Assembly (NCBI GenBank): GCA_018818065.1
Contig: JAHISV010000005.1
Span: 292,527 to 356,526, forward strand
DNA from: Bacteroidota bacterium
Lineage (GTDB): Bacteria > Bacteroidota > Ignavibacteria > Ignavibacteriales > Melioribacteraceae
Direction: 5' to 3'
DNA length: 64,000 bases
Part shown: one piece after another, positions 34,698-45,419 of the stretch
How the letters are laid out: each line of letters starts with the position of its first letter
Numbering within the stretch: the first letter of the stretch is position 1
Notes under the pieces: generated by a model
What the model was told of the DNA's origin: nothing
The model's database searches: none
What the model saw: only the letters and a program-made list of their open reading frames with translations
Position numbers and translations under genes: made by a program

Positions 34698-36446
34698 ATG
34701 AATAGTTTATCCGCACTAAATAAGTATTTCGTACGCTACAAAAAAGAGCTTGCAGCTGGAGTTTTATTTATCCTTCTCTCGAACTCATCTCAGGTTTTTA
34801 TCCCGCTATTAATGCGCGATAGCATAGACAGCTTAAAAGAAAATGTGAATTACTCAGAGATCATTAAATATGCTCTAATGATAGTAGGCACCGCCGCTTT
34901 TAGCGGGTACTTTAGATTTCTTATAAGAATGAAAATGAACGTGGTTTCACGAAAGATTGAGTATGATTTACGCACAGATTTCTGGGCACATATTCAAAAG
35001 CTTCCCTTGCGTTACTTTCAGAACAACTCAATTGGTAACATTATGGCTCATGCCACAAATGATATCAACGCAATAAGAATGTATGTAGGGCCAGCGGTAA
35101 TGTATTCGATCGATACATCAACAAAGTTTATTTTTATTCTTGCCATGATATTAATGATAAGTCCCTCTCTTACCCTTTTTTCTCTATTACCTTTGCCTTT
35201 CCTCTCATACATGGTGTTTAGATTAAGTAAAAGAATTCATCAGAAATTTACGTTTATCCAGGAAAAATTTTCGGAATTAACAACTTTTGCTCAGGAAAGT
35301 TTTTCAGGTATCAGAGTAATTAAGTCTTACGTTAGAGAAGCCAAACAAATTGATGACTTTAAAAAATTGAGTGACGAATACCTTGCCCGTAATATGGACA
35401 AAATAAAAATTCAGGCGCTTTTTATGCCAATATTATTTTTGATTACCGGAGTCTCTGTAATTGTTGTTATTTGGTACGGGGGCAGCCTGGTAATAAATGG
35501 AGTTTTGACCATTGGTGAAATATTAGCCTTCACAGCCTATCTTTCATTATTAATTTTCCCTGTAATTGCTCTTGGCTGGGTAATGAATCTCGTTCAGCAG
35601 TCTTCTGCCAGTATGAAACGCCTTAACAGAATATTGGACGAACCATACGAAATTAATGACAGCAAGGATACCAAGTATTCAAAAAATACTGTCTCAGGAA
35701 CAATCGTTTTCAAAAATGTTAGCTTTAAGTACAAAGAAAATCTTCCCGATGTTTTAAAAAATATAAATCTCGAAATACCAAAAGGATCTACCGTTGCCTT
35801 TGTTGGTCATACGGGAGTTGGAAAATCTTCTCTGATAAACCTGATTCCAAGATTTTACGATGTAACTGAGGGGCAGATTCTTATAGATGGTTTTGATGTA
35901 AAAGAAATACCCCTGAGTGTTTTACGCCGCAATATTGGTCTCGTTCAACAGGAAACGTTTCTCTTTTCAGATACCTTGCGAAACAACATTCTTTATGGAT
36001 TAAATGCTGAAAATGACTCAGTTGTGAAAAAGGCTGCTGAAATTGCCAGATTGGATAAGGATGTTGAATCATTTCCGAATGGATACGAAACCATTCTTGG
36101 CGAGCGCGGCATAACCTTGTCAGGCGGACAGAAACAAAGATCCTGCTTAGCCAGGGCTTTGGCTATTGATCCTAAAATATTAATACTTGACGATTCATTC
36201 TCGGCTGTTGATACACATACAGAAGAAGAAATTCTTGTGAAGTTAAGGGAGTTTATGAAGGGGCGAACGAGTATCATTATTAGCCATAGAATCTCAACAG
36301 TAAAGGATGCCGACAGAATATTTGTTCTGGATGAAGGCATTGTTGTTGAACAGGGAAATCACGAAGAACTGGTAGCAAATGGTAAAATTTATGCTGATCT
36401 GCACTATAGACAATTACTCGAAGAAGAATTGAAAGAACTGAGCTGA
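34698..36446 (+). CDS. ABC exporter half-transporter A (degenerate catalytic site)
   Basis: 582 residues: six transmembrane helices (ABC_membrane, about 20-300) and a nucleotide-binding domain. Walker A is GHTGVGKSS, Q-loop VQQETFLFS, signature LSGGQKQRS, H-loop ISHRIS. Walker B reads ILILDDSFS, with Asp in place of the catalytic Glu. With its partner, which has the normal Glu but an altered signature, this gives one active and one degenerate ATP site, the hallmark of heterodimeric exporters such as LmrCD/BmrCD. The stop overlaps the next start (TGATG). Drug or lipid export is the likely role. Confidence 0.93.
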   Translation: MNSLSALNKYFVRYKKELAAGVLFILLSNSSQVFIPLLMRDSIDSLKENVNYSEIIKYALMIVGTAAFSGYFRFLIRMKMNVVSRKIEYDLRTDFWAHIQKLPLRYFQNNSIGNIMAHATNDINAIRMYVGPAVMYSIDTSTKFIFILAMILMISPSLTLFSLLPLPFLSYMVFRLSKRIHQKFTFIQEKFSELTTFAQESFSGIRVIKSYVREAKQIDDFKKLSDEYLARNMDKIKIQALFMPILFLITGVSVIVVIWYGGSLVINGVLTIGEILAFTAYLSLLIFPVIALGWVMNLVQQSSASMKRLNRILDEPYEINDSKDTKYSKNTVSGTIVFKNVSFKYKENLPDVLKNINLEIPKGSTVAFVGHTGVGKSSLINLIPRFYDVTEGQILIDGFDVKEIPLSVLRRNIGLVQQETFLFSDTLRNNILYGLNAENDSVVKKAAEIARLDKDVESFPNGYETILGERGITLSGGQKQRSCLARALAIDPKILILDDSFSAVDTHTEEEILVKLREFMKGRTSIIISHRISTVKDADRIFVLDEGIVVEQGNHEELVANGKIYADLHYRQLLEEELKELS

Positions 36447-38227
36447 TGGGACAAGAGGACGAAATATTAGGCAAAGCGTACGATTCCAAATTAATGAAGC
36501 GTCTGCTAAGCTATGTGAAGCCATACAAGAAATATGTTGTATTGGCTATCTTCCTTAATATTATTGTTGCTGCCTTGGGTCCGGTAAGACCGTATCTAAC
36601 AATGATCGCAATTGACGACTACATTGCCGCGAAGGATTATGAAGGTTTGCTGATGATCTCCGCCATTCTGGTGGCATCATTAATTTTACAGGCAATAATT
36701 CAATATGTCCTTACATACTATACCCAGTACATGGGTCAGAAAATAATCTATGACCTTAGGATTAAGATTTTTTCGCATGTTCAAAAACTTGCCCTTAAGT
36801 ATTTTGATAAAACTCCTATAGGAAGAATTGTTACCAGAGTTACAAATGATGTTGAAGCGCTGGATGACTTGTTCTCCTCCGGCATTGTTATGGTTTTCAG
36901 TGATGTCTTTATAATTTTCTGGATCTTTATTTTCATGTTCATAATGGATTGGGATCTTTCTCTTGTTACATTATCTGTACTTCCTGTTCTAATTTATGCC
37001 ACTTTTCGATTCAGGAAGAAAGTAAGGGACGCTTACAGGGATGTCCGGTTTCACCTTGCTCGTCTAAATTCCTACATGCAGGAGCATATCACCGGCATGA
37101 ACGTTGTCCAAACATTTACCAAAGAACAAGAAGAACTGGAACAATTTAATGGAATAAATTCCGACCACAGGACAGCTCATATTCACTCGGTTTTCTACTA
37201 TGCAATATTCTTTCCGACAGTTGAGCTTTTAAGTTCTATTGCTATCGCCCTTATAATCTGGTATGGCGGCGGGGAAGTGGTATCTGGCTTTATGACTGTG
37301 GGTGTGCTATTCGCATTCATTCAGTACACGGAAATGTTCTTCCGCCCGATTAGGGACTTGTCAGAGAAATACAATATCATGCAGACAGCCATGGCATCCT
37401 CAGAACGTATATTCAAATTACTCGATAACGATACACGCGTACAGAACCCTGAAAATCCTGAGGTATTGCAGGATGTTAAAGGTGAGATAGAATTCAAAAA
37501 TGTATGGTTTGCCTACAACCCCGGTGATTATGTATTAAAGGACATTTCCTTTAAAATTAAGCCTGGAGAAACTGTTGCGATTGTTGGGGCAACGGGTGCC
37601 GGAAAGACAAGTATCATTAACTTATTCACCCGATTCTATGATATCGAAAAGGGGGGAATATTCATTGATGGACAGAATATAAAGGATGTAGATAAGCACG
37701 AATTACGAAAACATATATCAACGGTCTTACAGGATGTCTTCCTTTTTTCAGGTACAATTAAGTCTAACATAAACCTTGATAATGATAAAATTACAGACGA
37801 AATGGCTGTTGAAGCGGCCAAAACCGTTGGAGCACATAAGTTTATATCAGAACTTCCACATCAGTATGACGAAGAGGTGAAAGAAAAGGGCGCGACACTA
37901 AGTGTTGGTCAAAAACAGCTAATTTCTTTTGCCAGAGCTTTGGCATATAACCCGCAAATCCTTATCTTAGATGAGGCAACATCAAGTATTGATACTGAAA
38001 CAGAAACCCTTATTCAACATGCTATTGAGAAGTTGTTAGTCGGCCGGACATCAATTGTTATTGCCCACCGTCTTTCGACGATTCAAAATGCAGACAAGAT
38101 AATTGTTATGCATAAAGGTGAGATTAGAGAAGTAGGAACTCATCAGGAATTGCTTGCTGAAAAAGGAATTTATTATAAGTTGTATCAGTTACAATATAAA
38201 GACCAGGAAATGACTATTAAAGGATAG
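36446..38227 (+). CDS. ABC exporter half-transporter B
   Basis: 593 residues with the same architecture. Walker [10 protein letters not shown], Walker [11 protein letters not shown] with catalytic Glu, H-loop IAHRLS, but the signature is LSVGQKQLI instead of LSGGQ. The start ATG overlaps the stop codon of the partner, so the two subunits are made together. Transmembrane part about residues 30-310 includes [13 protein letters not shown], the usual cytoplasmic coupling region. The fbp gene follows after 10 nt. Confidence 0.94.
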   Translation: MGQEDEILGKAYDSKLMKRLLSYVKPYKKYVVLAIFLNIIVAALGPVRPYLTMIAIDDYIAAKDYEGLLMISAILVASLILQAIIQYVLTYYTQYMGQKIIYDLRIKIFSHVQKLALKYFDKTPIGRIVTRVTNDVEALDDLFSSGIVMVFSDVFIIFWIFIFMFIMDWDLSLVTLSVLPVLIYATFRFRKKVRDAYRDVRFHLARLNSYMQEHITGMNVVQTFTKEQEELEQFNGINSDHRTAHIHSVFYYAIFFPTVELLSSIAIALIIWYGGGEVVSGFMTVGVLFAFIQYTEMFFRPIRDLSEKYNIMQTAMASSERIFKLLDNDTRVQNPENPEVLQDVKGEIEFKNVWFAYNPGDYVLKDISFKIKPGETVAIVGATGAGKTSIINLFTRFYDIEKGGIFIDGQNIKDVDKHELRKHISTVLQDVFLFSGTIKSNINLDNDKITDEMAVEAAKTVGAHKFISELPHQYDEEVKEKGATLSVGQKQLISFARALAYNPQILILDEATSSIDTETETLIQHAIEKLLVGRTSIVIAHRLSTIQNADKIIVMHKGEIREVGTHQELLAEKGIYYKLYQLQYKDQEMTIKG

Positions 38228-38237
38228 GAGAAGCAGC

Positions 38238-39287
38238 ATGAAACCAACCGGTTATATGACCATTCAGCGTCATATTCTGGAAGGAGAGAGTCAACACCCT
38301 GAGGCTACAGGGGAGTTTTCATCTCTTTTAACAGATTTAGCGCTTGCCGCCAAAATTATTTCGCTCGAAGTAAATAAAGCCGGACTTGTAGATATATTAG
38401 GACTGACCGGCAACAAGAATGTTCATGGCGAGAAGGTAAAGAAGCTTGACATGTTTGCCCATGAGACTCTTCTTAAATCTATGGAATACGGAGGGCACTT
38501 TTGTGTTATGGCTTCCGAGGAAGAGCAGGACATTATCCACATTCCTGAACAGCATCAAATCGGTAAGTACGTACTACTTTTTGATCCACTTGATGGATCT
38601 TCGAATATTGATGTTAACGTCAGTATTGGTACAATTTTTTCAATTTATAAAAGGGTCAGTCCCGACGGGCAACCAGGTACTCTGGAAGATTGTCTTCAAA
38701 AGGGAACCGAACAGGTGGCAGCAGGATATGTTCTTTATGGTTCCAGTACCATGATGGTTTATACTACAGGTGAAGACGTTTATGGGTTTACCCTTGATCC
38801 GGCATTTGGCGAATTTCTTTTGTCACACGAAAAAATTCAAATTCCTAAAAAGGGTAATATTTACAGTCTGAACGAGGGTAATTATAAGTACTGGCGTCCC
38901 GGCTTGAAAAGATACATTAAGTATTTACAAGATGTAGAAGATCTGAACGGTCAACCATATTCAGCAAGATACATTGGTTCATTAGTTGCTGACATACATC
39001 GTAATCTTATGTACGGTGGAATTTTTATTTATCCAGCCGATAAAAGACGGCCAACTGGTAAATTAAGATTAATGTATGAATGCAATCCCATGGCAATGAT
39101 TGTTGAGGCTGCCGGTGGCAGAGCATCTGACGGTATGAACCGGATTCTGGAAATACAGCCGGAGTCACTCCATCAAAGCGAACCACTGTATATTGGTAGT
39201 GAACATGACGTTACTCTTGTAGAAAAATTCCTGCGTGAAGAGGAAGAGTTGATCAGATTTACAGAAGAAGCGAAGTCACAATCCTGA
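38238..39287 (+). CDS. fbp: Class I fructose-1,6-bisphosphatase
   Basis: 349 residues. Metal-binding ASEEEQD and [18 protein letters not shown] (the DPLDGSSN motif) are intact, as are the sugar-phosphate residues in [21 protein letters not shown] (family SxVADxHR) and the C-terminal [20 protein letters not shown]. It hydrolyses fructose-1,6-bisphosphate in gluconeogenesis. RBS GGAGAAG. Tightly spaced after the ABC exporter genes; no functional link is evident. The stop codon lies in the terminator stem. Confidence 0.97.
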   Translation: MKPTGYMTIQRHILEGESQHPEATGEFSSLLTDLALAAKIISLEVNKAGLVDILGLTGNKNVHGEKVKKLDMFAHETLLKSMEYGGHFCVMASEEEQDIIHIPEQHQIGKYVLLFDPLDGSSNIDVNVSIGTIFSIYKRVSPDGQPGTLEDCLQKGTEQVAAGYVLYGSSTMMVYTTGEDVYGFTLDPAFGEFLLSHEKIQIPKKGNIYSLNEGNYKYWRPGLKRYIKYLQDVEDLNGQPYSARYIGSLVADIHRNLMYGGIFIYPADKRRPTGKLRLMYECNPMAMIVEAAGGRASDGMNRILEIQPESLHQSEPLYIGSEHDVTLVEKFLREEEELIRFTEEAKSQS

Positions 39288-39296
39288 CTTCGCTTT
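39268..39296. terminator. Bidirectional terminator at the fbp 3' end
   Basis: AAGCGAAGTCA and TGACTTCGCTT pair over 11 bp with a 6-nt loop. The fbp stop is inside, and the stop of the opposing small gene touches the right arm. T-rich flank TTTATTTAAT on the plus strand. Confidence 0.85.
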
Positions 39297-39558
39297 ATTT
39301 AATCTCTTTAATTTTTTCAGTTAGTTTCACTGCCAATTCATCAGGCGATATTCCTTTAATTTGAACTTTGGTGCTCTTTACTAATATTTCTGGAACATCA
39401 CCTTCTTTGTTTAAATATTTCAACAAGCCAAAACTTAAACGATATCTATCGTTGGGAATTGGCAAATATTCTTCAAGTGAATCAACCAGTCCATAAACTT
39501 TTTTTTCAATTGAATCAGCAGGGAATTCCTTAACTGCGGGTGCTGGTTTTGTAGCCAT
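39295..39558 (-). CDS. Small protein of unknown function
   Basis: 87 residues, not recognised. An N-terminal Ala/Pro/Lys-rich tail (MATKPAPAVKE) is followed by a compact mixed helix-strand domain: DSIEKKVYGLVDSLEEYLP, RLSFGLLKYLNK, EILVKSTKVQIKG and ELAVKLTEKIKEI. No signal peptide or membrane helix; cytoplasmic, pI near neutral. ATG start with AGGATAC-like upstream sequence. It is convergent with fbp and divergent from the GT9 gene. Codon use looks normal, so I accept it as a gene. Confidence 0.65.
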   Translation of the reverse strand: MATKPAPAVKEFPADSIEKKVYGLVDSLEEYLPIPNDRYRLSFGLLKYLNKEGDVPEILVKSTKVQIKGISPDELAVKLTEKIKEIK

Positions 39559-39675
39559 TAAAAGTATCCTTATGTTTTAGAGACTAAAATAATCATTGTA
39601 TGATTGGCAATCAACTTTACTTAATTGGATTGCGTTGTCGATTTCGGTAAATTTGATGTCAGAAATTACGCAATT

Positions 39676-40668
39676 ATGAATATAAAACAAGCAAATAATA
39701 TCCTTATTATCAGGTTCAGTTCGCTCGGCGATGTTCTGTTAACCACTCCCGTTTTAAGTGCGATTAACAGGGTGAACCCGGGAGCTAAAATTGATTACCT
39801 TATTAAAACGAACTTCGTGGTTGCAATTAAATACCACCCTCATATTAATAATATCTACGAGTTTAAGAAGGAAGAAAAAATTAGTAAACTAACTGATAGG
39901 CTAATAGAAAATAAATATGATTTTGTGATTGATCTTCAGAATAATTTTAGAAGCAGAAAGATTACAAGTAGATTAAATATTCCTTTCGTCAGATATAAAA
40001 AACCAACCATCAAAAAGCTGCTCCTTGTCAAACTCGGCATCAATCGATACAAGGAAATCATTCCAATTCCACAAATGTACGCTAATCCTATTGAGGGTAT
40101 TTCTCTGGGTGATGATTCTCTATTGTTCAATTACCCCGAAACAGTTACTTCGTCATTATCAAAAAGCGATAAAAACATTGCATTTTGCGTTGGGGCCAAA
40201 CATTTTACAAAAAGATGGCCGGCTGATTATTTTATTCAGCTTGGCATCAAATTAATTGCTCAAGGTTACAAGGTGAACCTTCTTGGCGGTATTGACGATA
40301 TTGAATTATGTGATTACATATCTGCCAATCTACCTGGTGCTCTGAATTTATGTGAAGATAACAATTTGTATCAGGTTGCCGCTAATATGAAGGCATGTGA
40401 TTTGGTTTTTTGTAATGATTCCGGTCTCATGCATCTTGCAGTTGCTTTACAGGTGCCGGTAATTGCATTTTTCGGATCTTCGGTAAAAGAATTTGGTTTT
40501 GCCCCTTATAATGCGAAAAATACACTTTTAGAGAATAATTCCTTATCTTGCAGACCTTGCAGTCACATTGGACTGAGTAGTTGTCCAAAGAAGCATTTTG
40601 ACTGCATGAAAAATATTACTTCGGACTTAGTGATGGAAGAATTTCAAAATATGGCAAAAAATTTATGA
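39676..40668 (+). CDS. GT9-family glycosyltransferase (ADP-heptose:LPS heptosyltransferase-like)
   Basis: 330 residues from ATG 39676, chosen because the family begins right at the ILIIRFSSLGDVLLTTPVL motif; the longer frame adds 17 non-family residues. Two Rossmann domains: the acceptor domain ends near FVIDLQNNFRSRKI, and the donor domain has ARKHFTKRWP-like FCVGAKHFTKRWP and the CDLVFCNDSGLMHLAVALQVPVIAFFGSS motif. CRPCSHIGLSSCP near the end is typical of WaaF/WaaC relatives. It adds heptose or a similar sugar to the LPS inner core. It overlaps the Kdo transferase gene by 4 nt. Confidence 0.9.
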   Translation: MNIKQANNILIIRFSSLGDVLLTTPVLSAINRVNPGAKIDYLIKTNFVVAIKYHPHINNIYEFKKEEKISKLTDRLIENKYDFVIDLQNNFRSRKITSRLNIPFVRYKKPTIKKLLLVKLGINRYKEIIPIPQMYANPIEGISLGDDSLLFNYPETVTSSLSKSDKNIAFCVGAKHFTKRWPADYFIQLGIKLIAQGYKVNLLGGIDDIELCDYISANLPGALNLCEDNNLYQVAANMKACDLVFCNDSGLMHLAVALQVPVIAFFGSSVKEFGFAPYNAKNTLLENNSLSCRPCSHIGLSSCPKKHFDCMKNITSDLVMEEFQNMAKNL

Positions 40669-41951
40669 AAGTAATTTGGTTTTTACTTTATAATGTTCTG
40701 GTTGTGCCCTCGCTCTATATTGGTTTCAGGATTGCGGGCTTGTTCAACAAAAAAATAAAGCAGGGGTTGGAAGATAGAGCAACTCTGTTTGCTAACCTGA
40801 AAACCAGTCTTAAAAATATCGACACTTCAAAAAAAATGGTTTGGTTTCACTCTGCGTCAATGGGCGAATTTGAGCAGGCAAAACCAATAATAGAGAAGTT
40901 AAAGTCAGAAAACGATATTAATGTTATTGTTACTTTCTTTTCTCCTTCCGGATACAGAAATTCTCTGAAGTATAAGCACAAAGATATTATCTCTTATATT
41001 CCTTTTGACTCGCCCCGGTCTGTGAAAAAATTTATAGATCTTGTAAACCCAGTAATTACGGTGTTTATGCGTTACGATTACTGGCCCAATCTTGTTTGGG
41101 GTTTGAAAAAGAAAAATATTCCAATGTTTATTGTTGATGCCACAATGCGGTTGGACAGTAAAAGGAAATTACCTTTTTCAATAAGTTTTCATAAATCACT
41201 TTTCAAAAATTTCAACAGAATACTGGCTGTTTCGAGCGAGGATGTTGATAATTTTAAAGTTTATGGAGTTACAAATAGTCAGGTGAAGGCGGTTGGCGAT
41301 ACACGATTTGACAGAGTTTATCAAAAAAGTTTACAGGCAAAAGAGTTACATATATTGCGGGATGGTTTTTTTGAAGGGAATAAAGTAATTGTACTTGGCA
41401 GTTCCTGGCCGTCAGGCGAGGATGTGTTGCTGCCGGCGCTAAAAAATCTTTTAGCAGAAGATCCAAAGCTAAGGGTTGTACTGGTTCCGCATGAACCCAC
41501 CATAGATCGGCTGGAAAAGATTGAAGAGAACCTGAACGGTAGCGTAAACCACATCCGCTTATCTCACCGTAATAACTATACAGATGAACAAATAGTAATT
41601 GTAGATTCTATTGGTGTTCTGGTTTCTCTATACTACTATGCCGATATAGCATATATTGGTGGCAGCTTTAAACAAGGAATTCATAATGTGCTGGAAGCAG
41701 CAGTTTATGGAATTCCGGTGTTTTTTGGACCCAAAATCACCAACAGTCAGGAAGCGCTTAAACTGAATGAATTAACCTGCGGTACTGTAATAAAAACTTC
41801 CGATGAAGTTTATACCTATCTGAAGGATCTATTGTATGATGATGAAAAAAGAAAAAGACTAGGCAAGATTGCCTACGATTATGTAAATGAAAATATTGGG
41901 GCAACCGAACAAATTACTAAAGAAGTAACTACATACCTGAAGCAAAAATAG
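40665..41951 (+). CDS. waaA: 3-deoxy-D-manno-octulosonic acid (Kdo) transferase
   Basis: 428 residues, GT30. An N-terminal membrane anchor (IWFLLYNVLVVPSLYIGF) precedes WFHSASMGEFEQAKP with the catalytic Glu, VTFFSPSGY, IPFDSPRSVKKFID, and the donor-domain motifs VLGSSWPSGEDVLLPAL, VPHEPT and AYIGGSFKQGIHNVLEAAVYGIPVFFGP. It transfers Kdo from CMP-Kdo to lipid IVA at the inner membrane. The 4-nt ATGA overlap with the GT9 gene implies translational coupling. This confirms a Gram-negative LPS-producing host. Confidence 0.96.
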   Translation: MKVIWFLLYNVLVVPSLYIGFRIAGLFNKKIKQGLEDRATLFANLKTSLKNIDTSKKMVWFHSASMGEFEQAKPIIEKLKSENDINVIVTFFSPSGYRNSLKYKHKDIISYIPFDSPRSVKKFIDLVNPVITVFMRYDYWPNLVWGLKKKNIPMFIVDATMRLDSKRKLPFSISFHKSLFKNFNRILAVSSEDVDNFKVYGVTNSQVKAVGDTRFDRVYQKSLQAKELHILRDGFFEGNKVIVLGSSWPSGEDVLLPALKNLLAEDPKLRVVLVPHEPTIDRLEKIEENLNGSVNHIRLSHRNNYTDEQIVIVDSIGVLVSLYYYADIAYIGGSFKQGIHNVLEAAVYGIPVFFGPKITNSQEALKLNELTCGTVIKTSDEVYTYLKDLLYDDEKRKRLGKIAYDYVNENIGATEQITKEVTTYLKQK

Positions 41952-42041
41952 AGTATTCACTATTGATAAAATCCATCTTTAAATTGTTTATTTAATCCTC
42001 CTTATTTAATATTTTTTGTTCAAGAAACTTTAGCAGGCGTA

Positions 42042-45000
42042 ATGGAAGAGTTATCAAATAGCACAAATGAATTCCTGAAATCAAAATTTTTATTGGAAAG
42101 TATTCCGATGGGAATTATTGTCTTCGATAGCTCGGGGAATATAATGTCTGTAACTGACAACTTTTTTCGTTTTGGAGTTTCAAAATTTGAAAATGAAGAA
42201 AGTCTGCTTAATCAAAATGTAAAAGAGATTGAATTATTCAGGACTATTTCAGTAAAAGATGATATTGTAGATCTGGGGCAAGGTTATGGCTTCGAGAAAA
42301 CAATAGTCTCGCAGCAAACACTTGATGGCGGGCAATTAACTGTGCAGGTTAAAGGCGCTCCAATATATAAGGAAGATGTTTATTCGGGCGGGATTTTAAT
42401 TGTTGAAGATGCGAAGGTTAGTTTTGTTCCCAAAAAGACCTCTGCATTTTCCGACTCCAACATTGAGCAATTATTATCAAAGCTGTCAGACGGCTTTTTG
42501 ATAATTGACCAAAATGGTATGGTAAAAAAAATCTTTGATAGTTCCGAGTTACATATTTCCAATATTCTAAGTTGCAAAACAGGAGATCCAATTAGCTCCA
42601 TCCTGTCTGAAGAATTGCATTCTAAAATCAGTAATCAACTGGACAATTTCTCCGAATGGAAAAACAAAACACTCAAAGAATCTTTTCTTTCGGAAGAGAC
42701 AATATTGAGCATAAGCTCTTTCTTTCTTTCCTCCGGCAGCGGTGATACGCCTGATCTGGCTATTCTTTTTAAGAAAGTCAGCTCCGAAGGTTCCAGCAGT
42801 TTTTCGAAAGATGCAGAACTTGAAGAACTTAGAAATTATCAAATGATTGCTACTTCAGTGTTTGACGCAATTGTCAATGTTGATTTGGCTGGAAACATTA
42901 CTTTTTGGAACAAATCAGCCGAGCAGCTTTTGGGAGCGCAGAGAAGTGCGGTCTTCGGAAAGTTTATTGGCAAGATACTGCCAATATTTACTGAGGCATA
43001 CTTCAAAGAACTTTTGGAAGAACTGAAACAAAATAAAGTTTGGGAAAGTCGCTTAAAAATTGGCACAGCAGAAAAGGTTGAATTCATAAATATAAAATTA
43101 AGTTACGTTGAAGAAAACTCAGACCCCAGGATAGTAATATTTTGTACTAATATTACAAAACAGATTAATCTGGAAAGAAGATTAAGGCAGTCAGAAGAAC
43201 GTTTCAGAGATATTGTAACGAACACGAAAGAATATATCTGCACCATTGATTTAGATGGCACGATTAGTTATGTGAATCCATTTTTTATAAACGAGTTTGG
43301 TTACGAGGAAGGTAAATTTGTTGGAAGAAGGTTTACGGAATTAATTGAAAACAAGTATTTCGAGGAGCATGGCTTCGATCTCAAATTGTTTGATTCGCGC
43401 GAGGTTCATAATATAGAGCTGCCTCTTGTTAAGAGAGACGGATCGGTTACTTATGTGATGGGTAGCTTTTCGATTGTTGCGGACCTTAATGACAGACCGA
43501 AATATTATAATGCTATACTAACCGACATTTCTTCTCAGAAAGAAACAGAAAAGGATTTGTTGTTAATTAAATCTGTTTTTGAGGCCTCCAACGAAGGGAT
43601 TGCAGTTGCTTCTAAACGCAAATTGGTTTTGGTTAATGAAACGTTTGTTAAAATGTTTGGTTACGATAATGCTGAGGATCTGATTGGCAGGGATCCACTT
43701 GATATGGTTGACAACTCATCCATTCCGGAAGTCGCAAAAAAAATAGAGGAGTTGGAAAGCAATCTTAATAAACCCCAGCTATATGAATTCCTTGCTCTGA
43801 GAAAGGGTGAAGGCACTTTTTATGCAGAGAACTCCTCAATTTCTTACAAAGCCGATGACAAAGTAAACGTTGTTTATATAGTTCGTGATATCACCGAAGA
43901 AAAGCGATCTCAAATGGCTTTGAAAGAATCTGAAAATAGATACAGAAGCATTACTGAAAATATTAGTGAAAGTCTTTGGACTGCCGAAAGATCAAGGGAA
44001 AGGTTAGAACTGGTGTTTTATACATCCGGCATAGAACAAATAACCGGTTATACGGTAATTGAATTTTTGGAAAACAAAAGGCTTGGTTATAAAATTATCC
44101 ATCCGAATGATCTTCGTAGTGTGTTCATTAAGTTTAAAAAATTATTCCGCGATTCAGTTAAAGACATGGAAGAGATTGAATACCGCATTATAAATAAAGA
44201 CGGCAGTATTGTCTGGATCAAAAATAAAGTAAATGTAGTGCGTGGTGCGAATGGAGAGATTGATAAAGTTTTTGGTTTGATTAGTGACATTAGTCTGAGT
44301 AAAAGAGCTGAAGAGGAGTTAACTAAATCCACGGACAATCTCAAAAAACTAAATGATACGAAGGATAAATTCATCTCAATCATTTCGCATGATTTACGTA
44401 CACCGTTTAGTTCCATTATTGGTTTCGCCGAAATTATGCAGAGTGACCCGAACATGGAATTAGAAAAACGGGAACAGTATCTTAAGTTTATCTTAGAATC
44501 ATCCAAAAGTATGTTGTCTTTAGTTAACTCGCTGCTTGACTGGACAAGGCTTCAAACAGGCAGGCTTACATTTGAGCCGAAACGTGTTAATGCTAAAACC
44601 ATAATTAATAACTCGTATCAAATGATATCCGGCGCCGCGCTCAAAAAGAACATTCAAATATTAAATGATGTTATATATGATGTCTTTATTCACGCGGATA
44701 CAGAGTTACTCCTACAGGTCTTTAATAATCTATTATCGAACGCGATCAAGTTCACGGATAGTGGTGGAAAAATTATTATTGGTGCGTATCCTAAAATTGA
44801 AGCGAGAGTTATTGAGTTCCGTGTGAAAGATGACGGTGTTGGAATAAAAAAAGATGATGTTAACAAACTATTCAAAGTGGATAGCAAATTTACTTTGGCA
44901 GGTACTGCCGGTGAGAAAGGCAGCGGACTTGGGTTGTCCCTCTGCTACGACATTGTGCAAAAACATGGTGGTGATATTTGGGTTGAAAGTGTTTTTGGAG

Positions 45001-45419
45001 AAGGGACTGAATTTGTCTTTACAATTCCAATTTCTTCCACAAAAATATTGCTTGTTGATGATATGAAGACAGACAAAATACTTTATTCGAAACTGATCAA
45101 GAGTATTCTGCCAAACCATACTGTCGAAACTGCTGATAATGGTAAAGAAGCTTTTGAAATGATTAAGGTTAGTCAGCCCGCGTTAGTTATTACCGATCAT
45201 TTAATGCCCGTGCTTAATGGTTATGAGCTTATAGAAAAAATTAATCGGGATGAAATGAGTTTCAAGCCCCCGGTTATTGTATTGAGCAGCGGAATTACCC
45301 CGGGGATAGAACAGGATTATAAAGAGCTTGGTGTGCAGTACGTTTTCAATAAACCTGTTGATCTCTCTAAATTTAAGCATGCATTAGAGGAATCACTTAA
45401 AAAGGCCATCTTCAATTAA
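42042..45419 (+). CDS. Soluble multi-PAS hybrid histidine kinase with C-terminal receiver
   Basis: 1125 residues with no signal peptide or membrane helix. About six PAS domains occupy residues 15-765 (for example YQMIATSVFDAIVNVDLAGNITFWN, DGTISYVNPFFINEFGYEE, PAC-like YIVRDITEEK). HisKA follows with His783 in IISHDLRTPFSS, HATPase with NNLLSNAIKFTDSGG, DDGVGIKK and GSGLGLSL, and then a receiver with Asp1052 in VITDHLMPVLNG and terminal NKPVD. Phosphotransfer would go from His783 to Asp1052 or to an outside partner. Multiple PAS modules suggest sensing of redox, oxygen or small ligands. Its 3' end overlaps the convergent dipeptidase gene by 8 bp. Confidence 0.93.
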   Translation: MEELSNSTNEFLKSKFLLESIPMGIIVFDSSGNIMSVTDNFFRFGVSKFENEESLLNQNVKEIELFRTISVKDDIVDLGQGYGFEKTIVSQQTLDGGQLTVQVKGAPIYKEDVYSGGILIVEDAKVSFVPKKTSAFSDSNIEQLLSKLSDGFLIIDQNGMVKKIFDSSELHISNILSCKTGDPISSILSEELHSKISNQLDNFSEWKNKTLKESFLSEETILSISSFFLSSGSGDTPDLAILFKKVSSEGSSSFSKDAELEELRNYQMIATSVFDAIVNVDLAGNITFWNKSAEQLLGAQRSAVFGKFIGKILPIFTEAYFKELLEELKQNKVWESRLKIGTAEKVEFINIKLSYVEENSDPRIVIFCTNITKQINLERRLRQSEERFRDIVTNTKEYICTIDLDGTISYVNPFFINEFGYEEGKFVGRRFTELIENKYFEEHGFDLKLFDSREVHNIELPLVKRDGSVTYVMGSFSIVADLNDRPKYYNAILTDISSQKETEKDLLLIKSVFEASNEGIAVASKRKLVLVNETFVKMFGYDNAEDLIGRDPLDMVDNSSIPEVAKKIEELESNLNKPQLYEFLALRKGEGTFYAENSSISYKADDKVNVVYIVRDITEEKRSQMALKESENRYRSITENISESLWTAERSRERLELVFYTSGIEQITGYTVIEFLENKRLGYKIIHPNDLRSVFIKFKKLFRDSVKDMEEIEYRIINKDGSIVWIKNKVNVVRGANGEIDKVFGLISDISLSKRAEEELTKSTDNLKKLNDTKDKFISIISHDLRTPFSSIIGFAEIMQSDPNMELEKREQYLKFILESSKSMLSLVNSLLDWTRLQTGRLTFEPKRVNAKTIINNSYQMISGAALKKNIQILNDVIYDVFIHADTELLLQVFNNLLSNAIKFTDSGGKIIIGAYPKIEARVIEFRVKDDGVGIKKDDVNKLFKVDSKFTLAGTAGEKGSGLGLSLCYDIVQKHGGDIWVESVFGEGTEFVFTIPISSTKILLVDDMKTDKILYSKLIKSILPNHTVETADNGKEAFEMIKVSQPALVITDHLMPVLNGYELIEKINRDEMSFKPPVIVLSSGITPGIEQDYKELGVQYVFNKPVDLSKFKHALEESLKKAIFN

